Positions 45,201 to 56,705 are shown, numbered from the stretch's first letter. The stretch is 64,000 nt of DNA from Mastigamoeba balamuthi (GCA_902651635.1 CACRSC010000011.1:521047-585046), one strand, 5' to 3'. Notes: generated from the sequence alone by a model not told the origin. A program made the numbers and translations.

Positions 45201-48200
45201 CGCCGAGTACCCCGCCACCAACAACTACCTCTACTACACCTACAGCGGCATCGAGGACGACGTACGCCCGCGAGATCAATTCCCCTTATTTAAATTGAAT
45301 TAAATGATCTCTTGTTATTATGCTTTGTCTCTGACGGCTGAGCTCTCCATCTCGCAGGTGCCGAGGGGGTTCGGGGGCAAGGAGAGCGTCATGGTGCTGG
45401 GGAGCGGGGCGTACTGCATCGGGTCGAGCGTGGAGTTCGACTGGTGCGCGGTGACGTGCATCCGGGCGCTGAACAAGCTGGGCTACAAGACGATCATGGT
45501 CAACTTCAACCCCGAGACTGTCAGCACCGACTACGACGAGTGCGACAAGCTCTACTTCGAGGAGCTGAGCTTCGAGCGTGTCGTCGACATCTACGAGCGC
45601 GAGCAGCCCGTCGGCGTCGTCGTCAGCATGGGCGGCCAGATCCCCAACAACATCTCGGGCGCCCTCGCCCGCGCCAACGTGCGCATCCTCGGCACGACGG
45701 CCGACATGATCGACGCGGCCGAGAACCGCTACAAGTTCTCGCGCCTGCTCGACACGATCGGCGTGAACCAGCCCAAGTGGAAGGAGTGCCGCAACCTGAC
45801 CGAGACGGCCGCGTTCTGCAGCTCGGTGGGCTACCCGTGCCTCGTGCGCCCGTCGTTTGTGCTGAGCGGCGCGGGCATGACTGTCATCTACTCGGAGAAG
45901 GAGCTCGACCAGTTCCTCGGCCAGGCCGCCAACGTCTCGGCCGACTACCCCGTCGTCATCAGCAAGTTCATCACGGCGGCCAAGGAGATCGACGTCGACG
46001 CCGTCGCACAGGGCGGCCACGTCGTCGTGCGCTCGATCGCCGAGCACATCGAGAACGCGGGCGTGCACAGCGGCGACGCGTCGCTGGTGCTGCCGGCGCA
46101 GGACCTCGACGCGCAGACGGTCGCCAAGGTCAACGCGGCGACGGACCAGATCGCGCAGGCGCTCTGCGTCTCGGGCCCGATGAACATACAGTTCATCGCC
46201 AAGGACGCCGAGATCCTCGTCATCGAGTGCAACCTGCGCGCGTCGCGCAGCTTCCCGTTCGTCTCCAAGACGCTGCTGGTCAACTTTGCCGAGGCCGCGA
46301 CGATGGCGCTGCTCGGCAGGCCGCTGGCGCCCATCAACATCGACCTCGCGGCGATACCGCACATCGGCGTCAAGGTGCCCCAGTTCTCGTTCACGCGCCT
46401 GCAGGGCGCCGACCCGATCCTGGGCGTCGAGATGGCGTCGACGGGCGAGGTCGCCTGCTTCGGGACCAACAAGTACGAGGCGTACCTCAAGGCGCTGACG
46501 GCCAGCGGCTTCCGCTACCCGACGCACGGCAACGTGCTGCTGAGCATCGGCTCGTACAAGGACAAGGCCGAGTTCCTGCCCTACGCGCGCAAGCTGGCGG
46601 CGATGGGGTACAGGCTGTTCGCGACGCCCGGGACCGCGGACTTCCTGACGGAGGACGGCGTCCGCTGCACGCTGATGCAGTGGCCCGACGAGGCGGCGGC
46701 GGACACGGTCGACATCGCCAAGCTGCTGCAGGGCAACACGATCGACCTCTGCATCATCCTGCCCTCGTTCAACCACCTGCGCCGCTCGTCGTCGTTCCTG
46801 AGCCGCGGGTACCTCGCGCGCCGCCTGGCCATCGACAACTACGTGCCGCTCATCACCAACATCAAGTGCGCCAAGTACACGGTCGAGGCCCTGGCGCGCT
46901 GCCCGCAGGACATGCCGCTGCAGGCCGTCGACTCGCGCACGAGCCACGCCTGCGCGACGCTCCCGGGCTTCGTCGAGATCTCGGCGGCGCTGCCGCACCC
47001 GAGCGACGACAAGGACTTCTGGGCCACGCGCTCCGCCGCGGCGCTCGCCGGCGGCTTCACGACGCTCTGCGCGATGCCCGCGATACCCGCCGTCGACGCG
47101 GACACGCTGTCGATGGCCGGCTTCAGCGCGTCACAGCAGGCGCTCTGCGACTGGGGCATCCTCGCGTGCATGGCCGACGGCAACGCACAGGCCGTGCAGC
47201 GGCTGGCGCCCGAGTGCTGCGGCGCCGCGCTGCTCGTCGACGAGAACGCGGGCGACCTGCGCGCGCACGACGTGGCCGCGTGGGTCGAGCGCCTCGCGGC
47301 GTGGCCCGAGTGGTCGCCCGTCGTCGTGCGCCACGACAGCGGCGACGCGCGCAGCCTCAGCGCCGTGCTGCTCGCCGCGCACCTCGCGGACCGCCGCGTG
47401 CACATCAGCGCCGTGTCGACGGCCGAGGAGCTCGCCGTCGTGCGCGCCTCCAAGCAGCGCGGCATCAAGGTGACCTGCTCCGCCGCGGTGCACAGCCTGG
47501 CGTTCTGCGACGAGGACGTGGCCGAGGTCGGCGCCGGGGCCTCGAGGCTGCAGCCGCCGCTGGCGCGCCGCAGGGACAAGGACGCGCTCTGGGCGGGCCT
47601 CGACGTCATCGACTGCTTCTCGGCCGGCTCGCTGAGCCCCGAGGCCGCGCTCTCGCTCGTCTGCGCGGCGCTGCGCAGCAGGAAGCTCACCACCGAGCAG
47701 GTCGTCGAGCGCCTCAGCACCAAGTGCGCCCCTTCCCACCACCGCATGCACACACACGCGCGGCGCTGACCCACCAGCGCTCTCCCACAGCCCGCGCAGG
47801 ATCATGTCGATCCCCGAGCAGCCCGAGAGCACCGTGGAGATCGACCTCGACGAGGAGTGGTCGATCCCCTCGGGCGCGCTCGCCGTGAGCTCCTCCGCTG
47901 CCTCCCCCCCACCCCCCGGGCTCTGGCCCTCGTTTCTGACGCTCGAGGGACGCGCGCAGGTGCCGCTGGCGGGCAGGAAGCTCAACGGGCGCGTGCTCAA
48001 GGTGACGCTGCGGGGCGCGACGGTCTACTCGGACGGCCGCCTCACGTCGACGCAGGCCGGCAAGAACATCGCGGGCTTCCGCGCGGGCGCCCCTGTCGTC
48101 GCCCCGGCCAAGTCCTCGACCCCGGCGTCGCCCTCGGGGCACTCGTCGCCCGCGCGGGCCCTCAGCCGCAACCCCTCTGTCGCCGACCTCAGCACCATCG

Positions 48201-49300
48201 GGCAGTACAAGATGCAGGTCATCCGCGACGAGCCCAGCGGCGCCAGCACAAGCGCCAGCGCCAGCGCCGGAGCCAGTGCCGGGGACCTGCGCGAGTCCAA
48301 GTCGCTGCCGGTGCTGATGCAGTCGGGGCTCGTGCGCCGCGAGGCCGAGAGCACCAAGTTCGCCAAGGGCAGGAGCGTGCTGTCGCTGCGCGGGCTCGAG
48401 CGGCAGGACCTGCACTTCCTCTGGGCGCTGGCCGAGGACATGCGCATGCTGCTGAGGCGCTCGGGCGGCGCCGCACTCGACATGCTGCGCGGGCGCGTGA
48501 TGTCGCTCGTCCTCTACTCGCGCAGCACGCGCACGGCGGCGTCGTTCCACGCGGCCATGACGAAGCTCGGCGGCAGCGTCATGACGCTCGACCGCGCGGC
48601 CGACAACGCGGCGGCGGCCGCCGACGACGAGACGGTCGAGGACGCGGTGCGCACGGTCAGCAACTTCAGCGACGTCGTCGTGCTGCGGCACCCGCGCGAG
48701 GGCACCGTCGAGGCCGCGGCGCGGGCGTCGTCGGCGCCGGTGCTCAGCGCGGGCAGCGGGCCCGTCGGCGCCGCGCACCCGACGCAGGCGCTCGTCGACG
48801 TGTTCACGATCCGCGAGAGGTTCGGGACCGTCAACGACATCAACGTGACCATCGTCGGCGACCTCGCCAACGCGACGGCCGCGCACTCGCTGGCGCAGCT
48901 GCTCTCGCTCTACCGCGTGCGCATGCGCTACGTGTCGCCGCCGACGCACCGCATGCCGCGCGCGGTGTTCGACGAGGTCGCCGGCCGCGGAGTCGAGCAG
49001 ACCGAGGCGACGGAGCTCGCGCCGGCGCTGGAGAAGACCGACGTGCTCTACGTCACGCGCATACTGCGCAGGAACTTCGCGAGCGAGGGCGAGTGGCGGG
49101 CCGCCAAGAGGGCCTACCGGGTCACGCTGGAGCTGCTCTCGCGCGGCAAGGAGGGCATGATCGTCATGCACCCGCAGTCGCGCGCCGACGAGACCGACCC
49201 CGACGTCGACCTCGACCCCTGCGACGTGCGCCGCGTGCAGTCGGAGAACAGCCTCTACGTCTGCATGGCCCTCATCGCCGTCGTCCTCGGAAAGATCTGA
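42257..49300 (+). CDS. CAD: CAD-type multifunctional pyrimidine enzyme with degenerate DHOase and ATCase domains
   Basis: Seven exons (42257-42356, 42452-42765, 42871-43305, 43372-45261, 45358-47723, 47791-47884, 47960-49300) sum to 2180 codons. Order: glutamine amidotransferase (residues 1-370; nucleophile in GICLGNQ, then FHPE), both carbamoyl-phosphate synthetase halves (375-1290; [20 protein letters not shown] and [17 protein letters not shown]), the MGS-like regulatory domain (1304-1430), DHOase-like domain (1448-1780), Ser/Ala linker, ATCase domain (1875-2179). It should make carbamoyl phosphate in the cytosol. In the DHOase part HVHLRE reads EISAALP, and the lysine, other His and Asp metal ligands are gone, as in fungal Ura2. 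In ATCase the carbamoyl-phosphate residues remain (STRT, RHP, HPTQ), but the loop Lys, the Arg of GRTVHS, the Gln of TRVQ and HPLPR are changed. Intron six is a multiple of three (75 nt). Confidence 0.95.
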
Positions 49301-49431
49301 GGGATCGACGACGCCGGCCACCGATAACAAAACAATCAATTTTCAAACGCGTTTTTTTTCCGCTAAAGGACACAGTTGACTCGATTTACTCAGAACCGCG
49401 TGATGATTCACTTCCCTAAAAAGCTCTGATC

Positions 49432-50337
49432 ATGCAACACGCTAGCTCGGTGCGGCCGTTCAGCGGGGAGGCCACGTGCGCGAGGTGCGCGAACAGGGCC
49501 TACTACAGCGTGGGCAAGGCGAAGGCCGTCTTCTGCGGGCGGCACGCGCCGGCGGACCTGCGCACGAAGCTGCTCCAGAGGCCCAGGGAGCAGCGGGAGG
49601 CCGCGATGGCAGCCCGCATGGCCCAGCACGCCCTGACGGTCGAGCGCGCACGCCACACGGACGGCACGCCGGGGACGGTGACGCTGCAGCGGCTGCGGAT
49701 GATGCACACGCCCGAGCTGGTTCCCGGGAAGGCGATGGTGTTCCCCAACAACCGCCACGGCAGCCACCCCATGGCCTGCTTCAACTGCTGCGAGCTGAGC
49801 CCCATGCGGCTCGGCCCCGTGGAGCACGGTCAGCCCGGGCTGCCGCCGTCCAAGAACGTCGAGAACTTCCACCAGGGCACAAAGGTGTTTAGGCAGGAGA
49901 CCGACAAGAACAGGAATCCCACAGAGAAGTACTACAAGAACAGGCTGGCCGCGTACCAGGACCCCGTGGCCCACAGGCACAAGTTCCAGGGGACCGACCA
50001 GGCGAACAAGAACATCCCGCTGTACTTCATCTGGGTGGACAAGGAGGGCACCGAGCACCGCCTGACGTACGTGCAGTCGAGGCAGTTCTACTGCACCTTC
50101 TACGAGCGCCTGGCGTCTGCGAGGCCCGAGTACGCGCGCCTGCGCGAGATGCTGGCCTCGGGGACGTCGCTGGAGATCTGCGGGTACGACGCATTCCCCT
50201 TCGACCCCGTCGCCGACGCAGAGAGGGCGTACCTCGACAGCACCAAGCCCTTCGGCCACGAGCGCGTGCTGGCCGTGATGCTCTCGCTGCCGCCCGAGCA
50301 GTACCCCTGGAGGAAACACAAGACATTCGTCTTTTAG
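49432..50337 (+). CDS. Intronless protein resembling uncharacterised giant-virus (NCLDV) proteins
   Basis: A single 301-codon frame without introns, whole. The N-terminus has a Cys/His cluster (C-x2-C...FCGRHA). Then come FPNNRHGSHPMACFNCCELSPM, GQPGLPPSKNVENFHQG, YQDPVAHRHKF, YVQSRQFYCTFYERLA, LEICGYDAFPF and YLDSTKPFGHERVLAVMLSL. From memory this ordered set (ENFHQG, RQFYC.FYE, I.GYDA, YLD..KPFGHE.VL) is characteristic of a family widespread in nucleocytoplasmic large DNA viruses, function unknown. It is the clearest intronless long gene in an intron-rich window, but GC and codon use match the neighbours, so any transfer is old. It may be a normal host gene with viral relatives. I cannot run the search that would decide. 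Confidence 0.75.
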   Translation: MQHASSVRPFSGEATCARCANRAYYSVGKAKAVFCGRHAPADLRTKLLQRPREQREAAMAARMAQHALTVERARHTDGTPGTVTLQRLRMMHTPELVPGKAMVFPNNRHGSHPMACFNCCELSPMRLGPVEHGQPGLPPSKNVENFHQGTKVFRQETDKNRNPTEKYYKNRLAAYQDPVAHRHKFQGTDQANKNIPLYFIWVDKEGTEHRLTYVQSRQFYCTFYERLASARPEYARLREMLASGTSLEICGYDAFPFDPVADAERAYLDSTKPFGHERVLAVMLSLPPEQYPWRKHKTFVF

Positions 50338-50445
50338 AACCGAACAATTGAAAGCAAATCTACTTCCGAGGCTTGGGCCCTGTTTCTCCCTCCCCCCCAT
50401 TGTCTCAAGGCCCTCTCCCACCATCGGCTAGCCGGGGCTTGGCCA

Positions 50446-51573
50446 TCAGAGGACGGCCCCGCTGACCGTTGCCAGCATGAAGCTCACTACCGAAGCAGTA
50501 GCGCACAGGGGCCAAAACGCCGCATACGAGTCGCCGCTCAAGTAGCGCGCAATGAGCAGCCAAAGGGCGGGCGAGACCTCGGAGACAAAGAGCAGCTGCG
50601 TGCTGCCCGACTGGCCGTACCTGTACATGGCCCTCTTCAGGCCAAGGGCCCTCGACACCCAGGGCCACGTGCCACTGACAAGGTACCCCGCGATAGCGCA
50701 GCCCCACAGGCGGCTCACAGGCGCACAAGCCGAGACGACCACAAGAACGCACGCAACAAACACCGAGCGCGCAACGGAGAACGCCAGGCGGGCCTTCTCT
50801 CCGGGCTCCTGCGGCACTACAAGCACAAACGCCCAGAGCAGCAGCGAGACGACGGCAGTGCTCGCGAGGCAGGCGAGCGAGACAGTATCGGCCCACACGC
50901 TAAACGACAACGGAGCGTTGCTGCCGAGACCGTACGAGACGACCCGTACGTACTGCAGCGCCAGCGCGGGCAGCACGAGCCGCGACTCGTTCTGGAACAT
51001 GAGCGTCGGGTAGCTGCTCTTGAAGAACAGCACCGAGACCGTACCCAGCGTCTTGCGAAGCACAAAGGAGCTGCACACGAGCACCACGAGCGGCGCCGGC
51101 ACGAGCGTAAAGGCAAACACGACCGAGGCGACGACGGCCATCAGCAGCACCAGCGCGACGCCCACCTCGCGCGCGCACTCGAGCTCCTGGGCGCTGATCC
51201 TGTCGGGCACCCTGGGCGCCGTGGGGACCACGCTGGCCAGCGGCAGCAGGAACCCGTAGTGCAGGTCCTCCAGCAGCCGCACGGCGAGCCCGTAGGCGCT
51301 CCTGGCGGTCCCCAGCGCGTCGTCGAGCAGCCCGCGCGCGGCCTCGGAGCTGACGAGGTCCGTCGGCGCCGGGGCGGCCCCCGGGGCGACCGCGTGCAGC
51401 GCGACGACCGCGAAGTCGGCGAGCGCCACGCAGAGCGCCGCGAAGCTCGCGACCGAGAGCCCCCGGGGCCTCGGGCGGCACGTGGGGGCGCTGGTGGCGT
51501 TGGCCCGCGCGAGCCACGGGCAGACGGGGGCGCCCGGGGCGGCGCTGGGGCCGCCGACAGGGTTTCGCGCCAT
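50446..51573 (-). CDS. Multispan membrane protein, unrecognised
   Basis: Open frame from MARNPVGGPS to a stop at 50446, 375 residues. There are about eight hydrophobic spans (for example LSVASFAALCVALADFAVV, VGVALVLLMAVVASVVFAF, VSLACLASTAVVSLLLWAF, SVFVACVLVVVSACA, LCATASVVSFMLATVSGAV). A first extracellular loop of about 80 residues lies between spans 1 and 2. The same frame stays open to 52023 and has other ATGs (51911, 52023), so the protein could be up to 525 residues. I prefer the downstream start because the extra part has mixed composition and no clear span. No motif identifies a transporter or receptor family. Confidence 0.55.
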   Translation of the reverse strand: MARNPVGGPSAAPGAPVCPWLARANATSAPTCRPRPRGLSVASFAALCVALADFAVVALHAVAPGAAPAPTDLVSSEAARGLLDDALGTARSAYGLAVRLLEDLHYGFLLPLASVVPTAPRVPDRISAQELECAREVGVALVLLMAVVASVVFAFTLVPAPLVVLVCSSFVLRKTLGTVSVLFFKSSYPTLMFQNESRLVLPALALQYVRVVSYGLGSNAPLSFSVWADTVSLACLASTAVVSLLLWAFVLVVPQEPGEKARLAFSVARSVFVACVLVVVSACAPVSRLWGCAIAGYLVSGTWPWVSRALGLKRAMYRYGQSGSTQLLFVSEVSPALWLLIARYLSGDSYAAFWPLCATASVVSFMLATVSGAVL

Positions 51574-52458
51574 TTTGGTCCTGAGGGCGTCCACGTCGGC
51601 CGGCGACGACAGGCACACGCACACGGGGCTGGGGACGCACTCCCCGCCATGTCCCAGGCACCGCAGGGCCGCGGCAGGGACGGGCGGGCGGGCGCTCGTG
51701 CTCTCGAGGAGCGCGAGGACCTGCACCACCGCGTTTTTCGCGAACCGAACGCACAGGGCGGGGAAACCGGAGCGAAAAAAAACGACAGAAATGCACAACG
51801 GTGAGTGGGGCCGGTGCGCAGTGAGGAGCAGAGGGAAGCGGGGTGGGGGGCTTGGTGTCACCATGAAGCACGTGACAACGAGGCGGGGGACGTGGGCGAG
51901 GAAGACCATCGTGTCGAGGGCTCGGGACTCGAGAAAATGGAGAAGATAGCAAGCTGTCTGGATTTGTAGATTAGTTGGCAGTATCTGAAGTCGCATGTCA
52001 GCCAAAGCTTTAGAGCGAGCCAAACATAAGGGGTCAGAGGCCTATCAAAGAGGGGTGCTCATGGTGATCTCTGAACCTTAACCTTAGCAAAAAAAATACT
52101 GATTCATTTGAGCAAATACAGGCAGCCTAATAGGCGAGTGTGAGTTGTGAGAGGGAACCAACCAGGAAGGTGCCTGTTATCATGTATTTGACTGCTATGG
52201 TGTCTACTTCTCCTTTGGTGTGCATCTCTCCACAACTCTGTGTGGGTCAGAAAGAACAGAAGAGAGTGATAGGGAAGATAAAGACGGAAATTGTCCCCCC
52301 ATGTACCCATTGTAGAAAGAATGTAAAGTGTTAAGAGACTGTGTTCACATGGTAGAATACCTACAGAAGCACAACAGTGTCTGATGTATGGCTGCTTCTG
52401 TGGAAGAGTAAGGAAAGAAGTGAGAATGTGAGTGTGACAATAATGAATGGTAAGGTCT
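51574..52458. other. Intergenic, left flank of the DNA transposon
   Basis: About 0.9 kb. GC falls sharply from about 52000 on. Apart from a possible N-terminal extension of the membrane protein, I see no gene or repeat here. Confidence 0.4.
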
Positions 52459-52488
52459 GTTACCCAATGCATAACGAATCTGCATAAC
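52459..52488 (+). repeat. Left terminal inverted repeat
   Basis: Begins GTTACCCAATGCATAAC and contains the unit TGCATAAC twice, 13 nt apart. It pairs with 54496-54525. Confidence 0.8.
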
Positions 52489-52531
52489 AAAAATCTTCAA
52501 CTACAAAGGAAAAACCAAGTCGGCCAAGGCC

Positions 52532-54438
52532 ATGACGGCCTCTGAGGAGCAAGAAATGGCGGCGGTTGGCCCAGAGGAGATGGAGAACCCCTTTATACGT
52601 TGAGTCCTCAAGGTCCGCCATCTTTCTCTGCCCGCCAGCCTGTTTGCGCCACTCATTTTCGCGATTTGCGACTTTGGCCAATTAGCTGCAAAAAACGGCA
52701 GTAGAGAAGGGCGCCGCCACTCCCACGAAGCACGTGAGTGCTAAGGAGGAGGCAGAGGCACGGCGCAAGGCCCGTGTCCATGTCAAGAAGGTCATTGGGG
52801 CAAGTGAGTGCAGGGAGATGTTCAAGGGCTTCGAGTTGGTTGACTTTTCGACCCATACAGTATGTTCTCACCCCCCTCACACTCGGGAGAGGTCTGAGAG
52901 TTGATTTGTGACAGTCAAGACCCGTTTTCCCCATGTTTTTTTGTTCATTGTCTCACTGTTGTTTGGAACGACCAGTTCACACTCAGGAAGGACGACCACA
53001 CCCCAGACCACGTTGATTTCACGTTTTCTTGGTCGAAGCCACCGACAGAGCTTGAGGCATAACACTCACAAGCCTCTGAGCCCATCTCACCTCTCACTTC
53101 CAGGTCGCTCTGACTCTGCTGCCCCTGAACTACATCTTCACTCTCGTGGAGTTTCACACAGCAAGGACAGACTACACAGAGGCTTTCAAATACAACACTG
53201 AGAAGCCCCTAGAACTCACAGAGAGGTATGCTACACGTTGGAACTGTAAAACGACTCATAAAACCCTCAGAAAGCTCTGAATGTGTTGGGCAATTCAGAT
53301 CCTCATTCAGACGGTCTGGACACAGGGACGGGGTGGAAACCCTGATGGAACGAAGAACACAAAGCGTGCTGCCATTCAGTACACTTTGGGGTTCTTTAAA
53401 CACAAATTCCCTGAGCAGTCAGACGAAATTCTCGGTCTGACAGCAGCTGAGTGCATTCTCATCAATGCCTATATTCCTCAGGACCACGAGCACCTCTTTA
53501 GAGCAAGCTACCTCGAGGTCTGACACTCTCTTTCCACTTTCTCACAATTCTGCAGGCAGCACGAGCAACCACGGCCCGTCTTCCCCGAGAGATTGCCCTT
53601 GACAAAAAAGCTCTTGGACACAGAAATCAGATGTCTTCTTACACTCGCAAGTGTCAAGAAAAGCCAGACACCATTGCAGATTGGCATGGGAAGATAACTG
53701 TACAACAAAACATTGCTTTACGTCTTTATGACCAGATCTTGACCCTCAGCATCAGTCTGACTGTCTCTGAGATTGCTGAGAAGGCTTTCATTGCTCTGTC
53801 TCGAGACAAGGGGTTCAAGACTGTGGCATTCAATTTCTACTACACAGATGCTGCAGTCATCAAGCTCTCACGAGAGTATCGGGACAGAAACCTCTTTGTG
53901 CTTGCCAGCTGTGCTGCAAATCGTTTTTCGGCCCTTGCACAACGGTTATCACCTCTCACAGAAAAGCCAGGCATGTTTTGTCCCTCTTTTCCTTTCTCTC
54001 TTGGCTAACAACAGCTCAGGACAATTTGCTGTACTTTGGAACGAGGAGACAAAGGAGGTATTCATGAGGGTTTATGACCCTCATCCCAATGTTGAGGGCA
54101 TCAAACATGTGTTCTCAAATGCCTTTGACCTCACTTGTGGCAAGCCTAAGGCTGGAGAGATCCCTGTATATGACATCTATGATGTGATGTTCTCAGGCTG
54201 TGATGACTACAACCGTCTGCTTGTGAACAAGAAGTGGCGGGACATTTTCGTCTGCCATCGTGGCTATCACCTCAAAACAGACGACATGATCTTTACCACG
54301 TTTCTCATCAACAGCTGAGTCACATTCAAGGAGATCCAATTCACAGCCACAGCCAACAACTCTGTGTGGAACCTTTTGTACAGTGACTGGGGGTTCTCTC
54401 TCGCCTCTCAAATGATGAAACATGCTCTTGCTGTTTAA
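52532..54438 (+). CDS. Transposase (piggyBac-like DDE type, tentative)
   Basis: Starts MTASEEQEMAAV. At least six short introns with GT-AG ends are needed. Exon pieces: LQKTAVEKGAATPTKHVSAK to FELVDFSTHT, FTLRKDDHTPDHVDF, VALTLLPLNYIFTLVEFHTA, TKNTKRAAIQYTLGFFKHKF to FRASYLE, and a long piece with FKTVAFNFYYTDAAVIKL, FVLASCAANRFSAL. The last holds FAVLWNEETKEVF, VFSNAFDL and YDIYDVMFSGCDDYNRLLVNKKW. The pattern FYYTD..V..L....R.....A...NRF, then a GxxAxxW strand and YD.MF.GCD.YNR, resembles the piggyBac-derived DDE domain, but the first acidic residue of that motif reads Asn. A TGA at 54316 interrupts the last piece unless another splice removes it, so activity is doubtful. Confidence 0.6.
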
Positions 54439-54495
54439 TGAGGTCATTTAAGCTTCAGAATAGCCCTGAAAAACCATCCTGTCATTCTGTGAAAA

Positions 54496-54525
54496 GTTAT
54501 GCATTGGAGTTATGCATCGGGTAAC
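54496..54525 (-). repeat. Right terminal inverted repeat
   Basis: Reverse complement begins GTTACCCGATGCATAAC. It differs from the left copy at one base in the outer half and at five in the spacer between its two TGCATAAC units. Confidence 0.8.
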
Positions 54526-55059
54526 TGGCATACCATGCCTGGTGCCCAAGGGCATGTAAGTCACAGCAAGAAGGGCAAGATGGGATATGAGATGAGCAGT
54601 ATTCAATGAACTTGGAGGCTAAACTGCAGACTGGGCATCGGGTACACCCGCTTGAGGCTCCAGGTATTACCACGGTCTACCACCAGCACCATCAGCAGCG
54701 CGTCCGTGGGCGTTGCTTGCCACCACCTGTGCTTGAGGCCCAGGCTGGCTGGTCAGCCAGCAGCTCAACACAGAACAGGTATTGTCCAGGAAAACACTGC
54801 CCTTCTTCATTTACTTGAATGCTCGGGAGCAGGACGGCCAGCGGCTCAAAGCTCCCGGTTCGCCTTCAGGAGTAGCAGGGGAAACACGACATTGGTGCAA
54901 AAACAATGGTTTTATTTGCCTGTAAGAGGCAGACCAAGTGCGCGCCCAACACGGTTGAAAGCAACGCAGACTCAGCCGCCACTCCAGACGGGTTTTCTTT
55001 TTCTACCCTCGGGGTACACTGAACCAACGCACCGAGCATCCAAGCAGCAGCGCGGCTGC
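54526..55059. other. Right flank of the transposon and actin 3' flank
   Basis: No supported gene. Open stretches on the plus strand are antisense to, or downstream of, actin. Confidence 0.45.
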
Positions 55060-56022
<963 letters not shown>

Positions 56023-56323
56023 GTCGCTGAGGTGCAATCTTCTCGGTGGGATGGCGTTTGGCCGCTTCTGCCCGCTGTCGCGACGGAGCCACCACAGTTC
56101 TACCTCCGAGGACAATTGAAGAAAGACAACCCTCTGTTTTTTCTTATTCACTTTGCTTGGTCTGGTTTATCAAACACGTACGGACCGAACAAAGCAGGTC
56201 AGTGCAACCTCACAGCAGAGTTTTGCATATTCAGAAAAGGCCCCATATCTTTGAATTATTGCAGTACATCTGTGGCGTTCTCTGAGCAGGACGACCATCA
56301 TGGGTAAGTGCAGGTAATGTCAC

Positions 56324-56362
56324 TAGGGGATTTCCTGCAGTGCTCGACTCGTGCTGTGCCGG
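56324..56362 (+). repeat. Left inverted repeat of the MITE
   Basis: Pairs with 56667-56705; the single mismatch is T versus C near its inner end. Confidence 0.85.
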
Positions 56363-56666
56363 ATCGCCACGTCAAACACCGTAGCACTCCTGGGATTCAC
56401 ATAAAATGGCCAAAACGATCCCCGTACAGCCAAATGTCACGGCGACCCACCCACTCACAGCCCGCCGAGCCCCTCGCCTTTCCCCACGGCACTCATGAGT
56501 GCCAACTGGGAATCACCTTGCACAGGACCCAGAGGGAGGCCATTTTGTGGTTTTTCGCAAACAATTTTTCGGCGGTTGGGCTCGTTTGGCCTCGGAAGCG
56601 CCAAACGAGTCCCTGAGCCTGGGCTCAGATAGTCGTGATGAATTGCCATGATTTCCGGTGAACGAG

Positions 56667-56705
56667 CCGGCACGGCACGAGTCGAGCACTGCAGGAAATC
56701 CCCTA
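56667..56705 (-). repeat. Right inverted repeat of the MITE
   Basis: Reverse complement of the left copy, ending AAATCCCCTA on the plus strand. Confidence 0.85.

Larger units (their letters stand above)
52459..54525 (+). mobile_element. DNA transposon, about 2.07 kb, with terminal inverted repeats and a spliced transposase
   Basis: The region is clearly AT-richer than its surroundings and is bounded by 30 nt imperfect inverted repeats (24 of 30 identical) starting GTTACCC. Between them lies one transposase gene running left to right. I found no convincing target-site duplication (left flank GGTCT, right flank TGGCA). The small size and single gene suggest an autonomous or recently autonomous cut-and-paste element. 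The superfamily is tentatively piggyBac-like, from the transposase, though the ends do not show the TTAA typical of piggyBac. Confidence 0.75.
56324..56705. mobile_element. MITE-like element, 382 nt, with 39 nt terminal inverted repeats
   Basis: The ends are near-perfect inverted repeats (38 of 39 identical) starting TAGGGGATTTCCTGCAGTGC. The match may extend three bases outward (CA(C/G)TAGGGG). The interior has no ORF of note. No clear target duplication is visible. A short non-autonomous DNA transposon of hAT-like end sequence is the best reading. Confidence 0.75.

Noticed and set aside
42412-45279. 955-codon open frame on the minus strand
   Set aside because: It is the antisense of the CAD gene. 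Long antisense frames are expected in very GC-rich coding DNA and this one has no domain and Arg/Leu/Val/Asp-heavy composition.
45286-46998. 570-codon minus-strand frame
   Set aside because: Antisense shadow of the second carbamoyl-phosphate synthetase half.
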